From the NCBI RefSeq assembly GCF_052324685.1, contig NC_135211.1, positions 9,756,414 through 9,820,413 of the forward strand: a stretch of DNA of 64,000 bases, given 5' to 3'. The notes under the pieces were generated by a model. The model ran no database searches and had not been told where the DNA came from. It saw only the letters and a list, made by a program, of their open reading frames with translations. Position numbers and translations under genes: made by a program. This document shows positions 57,333-64,000 of the stretch, piece after piece (the stretch's first letter is position 1; each line of letters begins with the position of its first letter). This DNA comes from Brachyhypopomus gauderio. Lineage: Eukaryota; Chordata; Actinopteri; Gymnotiformes; Hypopomidae.

Positions 57333-57955
57333 GTCTTTTTGGTCATTTTATGTGAAAAGCTAATGTAAGTTACTTTTTGAAAAACACCAGCAGTGCTTGG
57401 ACTATTCAGTAACTACAAGTGTTTTCCAGGAAAGGCAATGGCTTTAATTTCAAGATGATGAGAAGTTAACCAAGCTTGTTAATTATAAACCAGCACATTG
57501 AAAGCATTCAAGGTGAGCATTACTGGTTGCTAAGGGATAGTATGTGTTGGTTTACAATGTTATTTCTTTTACTTCAATACATATAAAAACAGTTAAAGAA
57601 AAAATTTAAGACTGGTTCCTGCAATTTCACAATATTTTACAAAGTCATTAGATTTAGGGAAGCTTAAGCAAGTCTATGTACCTTAAAAGTATGACTATGC
57701 AGTATTTAATAATAGCTGTAAGTTACAGTTCATACAAATTGGAGGTCATTTCTCAAAGTGTAATCGAGTCTTCATTGGAAAGTAGGCATGCCATGTTAAC
57801 CCAGGTGATCAGTTGCAGAGGGAATGTTAAAAATACCATTCCTGGCATAGAAAGTGCTTTTAACAACTTCTGATCTTCCATTAGATGGTGATCTGTAGTT
57901 ATTTATATAGTCACCTGTGAACACAGATTTAGTAAATTCTGATTTAAAAAAATGA

Positions 57956-57961
57956 AATAAA
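57956..57961 (+). terminator. candidate polyadenylation signal, dnase1l3
   Basis: AATAAA about 620 bp after the stop codon, in AT-rich sequence. It lies 130 bp before the end of the convergent gene. Confidence 0.4.
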
Positions 57962-58091
57962 ACAATATACAACCATTTTTAAAACGTCATTTTTACAACA
58001 CATGATAAACTATAAATACACCAGACCATGAGCTACTAAATATCATGCTAGCAAGTCTGTCACCATCCCTGAGGAGCAGGAGTAAACTACA

Positions 58092-58592
58092 CTATTTCTT
58101 ACCTAATCTCCAGCCATATTCCCATGAGGATAGTATTGGGTAGTCAAACCTTTCCTCTGGCCCCTTCTGAACACGACTCTTCAGGTAGAAAATGCGTCCT
58201 CTGCCCTCTTTAGAGAAGCCGTTGTAGAGGGTCTCTCTGGTTTTTGGACTGACCGGGCGCATCAGGGGTGCTTCACTAAGAGAGCATTTCACTGGCACCA
58301 GGGGTTCTCTCTTCTTCCCTGGAGGTGGCACCACAGGGGGCAGAAAGATTTGGGCAGGAGCTGCAGGGTTAAGAAGCGCTGTAGCCTTGGTCGTACGAGC
58401 CGTGGAGCTGGTTGGGTAGTCCTTACCATACTTCTTCTTCCAGGTCAGTCGTGTGTAGGCCTCTTTCATAATCTGCTCTCGATAGCAGTTCTGCGTCTGT
58501 GTAGTGAGGAGGTCACGCATGCTTGGGCCACAGGATTTTACATAAAGGTAATCTGTAGTATACCAGAGACCTGGGCTTCCTGCACTGGCCAC
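58092..58592 (-). CDS. SPMIP1/ATP6V1FNB-like sperm microtubule inner protein
   Basis: A 166-aa frame: MASAGSPGLWYTTDYLYVKS, then MRDLLTTQTQNCYREQI, YTRLTWKKKYGKDYP, a proline-rich linker (about 80-95) and a C-terminal block with SPKTRETLYNGFSKEGRGR and YPILSSWEYGWRLG. I recognise the MRDLL N-terminus and the SSWEYGW end as those of the sperm microtubule inner protein 1 family, from memory and not checked. The start may be the internal Met of MRDLL. After WRLG the frame reads GTAAGA, a good donor, so KK-stop may be intronic and a last exon may exist downstream. It lies between the 3' ends of dnase1l3 and flnb. Human ATP6V1FNB lies near FLNC, a filamin paralogue. Confidence 0.6.
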   Translation of the reverse strand: MASAGSPGLWYTTDYLYVKSCGPSMRDLLTTQTQNCYREQIMKEAYTRLTWKKKYGKDYPTSSTARTTKATALLNPAAPAQIFLPPVVPPPGKKREPLVPVKCSLSEAPLMRPVSPKTRETLYNGFSKEGRGRIFYLKSRVQKGPEERFDYPILSSWEYGWRLGKK

Positions 58593-59436
58593 AGAGAAAT
58601 GGGAGCACTGCCACAGAAACCCAAGAACAGTTTGTCATTGGTGCTTAGCCAATCAGAGGCCTTTCCTCACCAGGAGAGTGAAAAGTAGCTGAAGGGAAAA
58701 CTGCACGCACACACACACACACACAATGGTGTGCTGACAGGATGACTAAAGTTGATCCAGGTTGACCCCCCCACGGCTGGAAAAGGAGAATCACTTTGTA
58801 TCTGTTCCAGCTGGGAGGGGGTGGGGTTTACAATGGGGAAAAAAAGGGAAATGAAATGCAAATAAAAATGTCTGGTGTAATGTAAAGACTGTAGGCGTGT
58901 TCAATACATATCCCAGTAACTACGCTATGCAGATATTGAACTTTCTGCAAGTGCAGTTCAGATATTACCCCAGCTGATGGCAGTGGAGTTCTGTCACATC
59001 ATTGCTTGTTCAAAATTAGTCATTGAAATAATCAGCTCATGCTCCTAAAAACAGCATGAATGAAAGTCATTCATATGACAACCAATATGAATTGAAGTCA
59101 TTTATATGAAAGCCAGCAAGAATTAAAATTATGGGAACTGCTGCTGAAATAAAAATAGAAAAATAAAGGTGCAATTATTCAGGAGGCTCATTACCAGTAA
59201 TCGCCATGTTCCATCATGTCAGCCTCAATTTAAAATCCAACACACGATATTGCACCAAAATGTACTGCCCAACATGGCACAAGATGAGAGAAGGCTTCAA
59301 AACGTACACTTGCCCAATAAGACAAGAGTTAAAAAAATAAAAATAAAAATAAAAGCAAACTGGCCCTGATGACCTCACATCCCTGTGTTCCTGCCGACTT
59401 AAGCAAAAAAGCTTGAGGTAAAGCTGTAGATTCATT

Positions 59437-59455
59437 GGGGGGGGGGGGGGGGGGG
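59437..59455. repeat. poly(G) tract
   Basis: About 19 consecutive G, between flnb and the SPMIP1-like gene. Confidence 0.9.
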
Positions 59456-59771
59456 AATCTCTGCAGATCCAAGGAAACATGGATGCTGATGATGGCTGAC
59501 CAGCTTTGATACCGATCTGAAAATTTGCCACTGTGTTGCTCCAAGCTGGAAGTCTTGAAATGTCAGTCATCTCATTTCCAACGACTGGGAATCTACATTC
59601 ATCACATGGAACAATGAGGCAGACACCAGAGAACTGTTCACTGGTAGCCCATGGATACAAGACCAATGTTTAATGTCAAACCAATTAATCCCACAACTTC
59701 AAATCCTGTCAAAGCATTGTATGAACATCAATATATTAAATAAATTCTGGAAGACACCAATATTTAATCAC

Positions 59772-59777
59772 TTTATT
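59772..59777 (-). terminator. candidate polyadenylation signal, flnb
   Basis: Minus-strand AATAAA about 920 bp after the flnb stop codon. An A-run lies closer to the stop (60002-60030). Expression data would be needed to choose the used end. Confidence 0.4.
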
Positions 59778-60696
59778 CCAGTTTTTCAGTTACCAAATGT
59801 ACATAATTTCTAACAGTTTCACATTAAGGCACCCAGGGTTCATACAAAAGGCGAACAGTAGCAACCCCTCCTGCTTTTAAAACATTATCAAAATCTCATT
59901 ATCAAAACTAATAATTAAGCGATACAAGACAAGCATGAACGCCAGTATACATGATCTGACACTACGTGTTGTGGCAGATACTCGGAAACAAAAGCAAAAC
60001 TCAAAAAAAAAAGAAAAAAAAAAAAAAAAAATCAGTTTTAAATGCTACTCAAAACGATTCAATAAAGAAACGGCATTTAATAAACATTGCAATGCCTGAA
60101 TCATGAAGACGTACATCGTGAGTTCCAGTATCATGTATTAATTGTCTGACCATTAATTTTTGCAAACTATGCCAGATTATTCTAAATAGTAGTGGGTGTG
60201 GAAAGTCTTGCGTGTTTCAACAGATAATTTGAACAGTGCTTGCTGCTGCAGAGCCCCATTTGAGTCATTAGTGTGTAAACATACAGTAGTCCAGCTTGGG
60301 CAGCAGTTAGGAGAATCAAAAATAACAGCATAAGTATTACTACAATGTGTGCATTAAAACGGTCTGGAAACACAGGAGCCAAAACCGGCAACAGTATCAG
60401 TAGTAAAGGTTATCTAACGCTCCCATCTTCAACTGACACTCACACAGATAAAATTATTAACATTTTCTGTCCCCTCGAGAGAACACATGCCAGAGAATGC
60501 TGAGAAAACCACAAACAGAAAGGACTTGCATTTTCAGCACAAGAGTCTGCACAATTCCTTGCATATAAAATACAAATCAAGTGCAAACCTGGTCATTAAC
60601 CAGACTGGGATTAATGAAGTATTAGAATGATTTGGCCGTTTGTGCTCCTTCCATCTCCCAGAAGTCTCTCCCTGATGGTTCCTGAACTTCAAGACC

Positions 60697-62995
60697 TTAA
60701 GGGACAGTGACATGGAAGGGAGACCCTGGGACGTGATCCTCTCCCCACTTCACCACCAGTGTGTAGCTGCCACGCTCTTTCAGGATGTAGCTGACGTTGT
60801 AATGCATGTTGCCTGTGTGCTTTACCATGATTTCCTCACAAGGAGTTTGTGGTCCATGAACTCCCACCAAGAGCATGTTCTTCCCTAATAAAGAGCACAT
60901 GCAGTTGGAGACATTAGATACTGTCCTACTGGGAATCTTGAAATGTATAACAAATCTCCATGTAGTCGCATGTTAATATGCAAGAGAGAGACTTTTATAG
61001 TGAAAGGCAGAGCATATGGAAAAGATTCATTAAAATAAAAAAAAACACATTAGATAGAGAAATAGGCCTTTAGATTCTGTTACTATTTGCTCTCAATAAT
61101 GACCCACTGAGCTGATGTGAAGTTCATGCTCACCTGCTTTACTGCAGTCCACAGAAAAACTTGCTTTCTGGCCTGCGTAGGCTTTGCTAAGGCCTGGGCC
61201 TTGGCTGGTGACCTTGCTGGCATCAGAAGCAGGTCTGGGTAAAGCGCTGGAGGAGCTCACGCTGCTGGCCCTCTCCACAGCCTCAACCGTCAGAGTGGAC
61301 TTCTCGCTGGCGGTGGTCACGTTCACAAGCCGTGGGCCTGAACACAGGTGTAGAGCCATTCACTATGTGCACATCACAGGTACTGAATAACTTGCAACTC
61401 AAGAACATGCCTCAAGTATCTGAAAACTCCGTTTGTCTAAGCTACATGTTCACACCTGTGACTTTGGCTTTGAAGGGGCTGCCAGTAATGTGGGTAGGGC
61501 CCCCATACTTGACACTGATCAGGTAGCTCCCAGGGGCCATGGGGGTGTACTGCACTTTAAAGCCCTCTGGGCACTCTTGGCAGTCCATCTTCACCTTGGA
61601 GGGCCCCTCAATGGTCACAGCCAGAGTTCCCGGTCCTGCCTTGGTTGTATTGATGATAAACTCCGCCTGATTGCCTGAAAGAAAAATAAAGGCAGGCATA
61701 AGGACAACGGTAAAGATGCAAAAATGGTGCACAGGGAGTTGGGGAACATGCATGCAAACTGTTCATAGAAAGAATTTAATTTTCAGCACTATATCGTGTT
61801 TACCCTTTCATTTCACGGCTAAGAGCTAGGACACTGCTCTAGGTCAGAAAAAGAAAATTATTAGAAAGAAAGAAAAGAAAAAAAAGACATTTAACTTTAA
61901 ATGGGATCCATGGTAAATTGGTTACCGGTAGTTAATACAAAATTTAAGCCATCTTTGTAGATATTCCAATATTCCAAGTTTTGCAATGTCGTGTGTGTGT
62001 GAATCAGTGAGCAGAAGCCCAGCTGACAGCCATCAAGCGCACACAGCTTTTACCAAAGAGAAATGCAATGCTATGAGGAATATTTAGATTAAAAACTCCT
62101 GGCCATGGACATTTAATATAAAAGCTAAATATGTACTAGAAAATGATTTTTTAATGCCATATCAACAAATGTATGTTAAATGACAAAAGAAAGAAAAATA
62201 TAAAGCAGAATGTTTCAAAAAGTGTAGGCCCATAATAGTATGTTGTCATTTTGGGCCAAAACGAACATTTTCATGCCTCAAATTGTGATAAGTGAAGATT
62301 TTAGATCTTGCCTTACCCACAGATGTGTGTATTATACATCACACACACACACACACACAGTAAGCACTTGTTCCTCACCGCGCAACACAAGGTACCTATC
62401 AGTTTCTTACCTGTGGTTCCTCTTTCCAAACCGGTGCCGTAGGCGGTGACAAGTCCGGCATCTCCGCCGTGTCCAGGTTCTCCTACTCTCACCTGGAAGG
62501 GGCTGCCGGGAATGTGTGAGCCGTTGAACTTCACGTCGATGGTGTGGATGCCATTTTCACGTGGTATAAAACGAATGGCATATTTGCCTGTAGAATGACA
62601 GATGAAACTGATCGTGTTAAAACCCTACCTGGCAATACACATGAACTAAAACAGAAATGCCACCACGAATGCCAAACAAACATTTTCTGCAAAAATAAAA
62701 TTCCATTTGGGTGGATTTCCGTTTATCCCTTTCCAACTAAACTGACTAGAACAACAAAATGAAATGTGATTAGGTTGGAATTTCATAGACAAAATCCCAT
62801 TTGTAAACTTCGAGATTGTAAATAAAATCTCCATTGTGTGTATTGATGATCTGGAACGTCACCTCGTTCCAGCTCCGAGACTACACACTCCTCCAGGCTT
62901 CCAGACGGACTGTGCACATGCGCAGCAATTGTGCCCTGAGCACCATTCAGACGGACAGCAAAGGAAGCAGGTTGGTTGACCTTGAGGCCCGACTC
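60697..62995 (-). CDS. flnb: filamin B, C-terminal part (repeats 22-24)
   Basis: Five last coding exons: 62995..62863, 62587..62411, 61674..61456, 61337..61134 and 60884..60697. All are in phase 1 frames that join cleanly. The first gives [18 protein letters not shown], then [20 protein letters not shown] and GSHIPGSPF of repeat 22. Repeat 23 follows ([20 protein letters not shown]). Hinge 2 is Ser/Val-rich ([20 protein letters not shown]), and repeat 24, the dimerisation repeat, ends GSPFHVTVP. Filamins cross-link actin and dimerise through repeat 24. The GSPFHVTVP end and SDASKVTS hinge fit filamin B better than A or C, as does the neighbouring dnase1l3-abhd6. The 5' exons lie beyond the window. 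Confidence 0.93.
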
Positions 62996-64000
62996 CTGAA
63001 GCAGCAGAGAGCGGAGACGGATATCATACACTCCCACTCATGTGGACACTGACAGTAGAGCATTCATAAAAGTCTGAGCAACAAAGTAAATTTAGTGAAG
63101 TAAGCATGCACTCAAATCAAAGGGCATTTACACTCGAGTCATCATGTAATGCTGCTCAAGTATCAATGGCCCAATATGTGCCATTCTTTGAGAGGTGAAA
63201 ACTTTCTAAAAAGGCATAATCCATTATTAACTCATCAAAACAAATGGATTGTTTTTACCTGAGGTCAAAGAACCAGCTAAAGTTCAAGAGAGGGGTCACC
63301 AGAAGCTTCAATAAAGAGCAGATTAACTACTCAAGTGTTTCTACAGGTCTGCCCCTCTCTGCTTTAGCTAGCTCTTCAATGAAGGTTAGAGCTTCTGTTA
63401 AAAGCCTTTAAATGAAACAAGAGAAACACCACACGAGTTCATGGATGTACAGCAGCTATTCAAAGTGGAGTGTCCATCCTTCTAGACTCAAAGAAAAAAC
63501 AACCAAAAACGTGTTCTTTGGAACAATAGTCAGATTATAATTGAAAAGACATAAGTACATTTTACATCGAAGCCTTTCCCTTTGTCCACATATGGATATG
63601 AATAGGTCCTCCATGTGGAGCGGCATAATTCATGAGCAGGAGACCGAGCTGGGATGCTAACATTAGAATATGCCCTGAATTTGTCCTTATAAGCAAATAG
63701 TGATGCTCATTTACATTTCAGGAGTGGAGAAGGAGGACATTGAGCCCATTACAACACTCCATAGAGTCAAAGTCTGTGCTACCAATATGGTAATGTCTAC
63801 AAGAGAAAATATTACTTTTCAATTAAACTTCAACTTGTATCAAATTACATTCAAGCTTGATCCTTAGTGATGGGGACATTTTAATCAATACTTAACAATA
63901 TCATCTCTTTTACAATAGTAACATATCACAGTATAATTCTACAGTCTACACATTTGACCAGCACTGCCTAGGTAAGACTAAAGACACCAGCCTGTAGGGG
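62996..64000 (-). other. flnb intron, no exon recognised
   Basis: Upstream of the exon beginning ESGLK (acceptor TGCTTCAG) no further filamin repeat was found up to the window edge, so this is read as a long intron. Confidence 0.5.

Noticed and set aside
58080-58103. A tiny last exon of the SPMIP1-like gene giving WRLGMVTDLLA
   Set aside because: It would need an intron of about 34 bp, too short for vertebrate splicing.

Overview
The window is vertebrate, and specifically teleost fish, genomic DNA. The evidence is spliced genes with GT-AG introns, long (CA)n/(TG)n tracts, many Tc1/mariner and hAT transposons with intact terminal repeats, L1/L2-type LINEs, tRNA-derived SINEs, and fish-type her15 genes. 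An otophysan fish (cypriniform, characiform or siluriform type) is plausible, but I cannot name a species from sequence alone.

Region 1 (about 0.2-25 kb) is a cluster of hes5-like her genes, which encode bHLH-Orange repressors acting downstream of Notch. It holds a divergent her gene (minus, 185-708), two her15 genes in tail-to-tail inverted orientation with identical predicted proteins (4547-5116 plus, 7842-8414 minus), and three decayed her copies (about 11.0-11.3 kb minus; 16.95-17.5 kb plus; 22.9-23.4 kb plus). It also holds an intact but strongly altered HLH-Orange gene without a recognisable basic region or WRPW tail (13028-13423). Scattered through this region, and absent from the other 39 kb, are 12 copies of the 10-mer AGTGTGGGAA, a high-affinity CSL/RBPJ (Su(H)) site. 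Many have a SOX-type ATTGT core 24-50 bp upstream on the same strand. At the her15 and pseudogene promoters a TATA box follows about 50 bp downstream. This repeated SOX-CSL element, with both promoter and orphan copies, is the most interesting structure here.

Region 2 (about 19.7-45 kb) is mostly transposable elements. It includes a Tc1-like element with intact transposase and inverted repeats, several hAT elements with exact 8-bp target duplications, an L2-type LINE, a hAT transposase relic split by a hAT MITE and by an L1 with a 13-bp target duplication, and a second LINE split by two further hAT elements. No host gene was recognised between about 25 and 45.7 kb.

Region 3 (45.7-64 kb) carries conventional genes in the order abhd6 (minus), dnase1l3 (plus), an spmip1/ATP6V1FNB-like sperm microtubule protein (minus), and the 3' end of filamin B, flnb (minus). 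FLNB-DNASE1L3-ABHD6 is also the order on human chromosome 3p14, which supports these orthology calls. The TE-rich block therefore separates a Notch-target her cluster from a conserved flnb-dnase1l3-abhd6 block.
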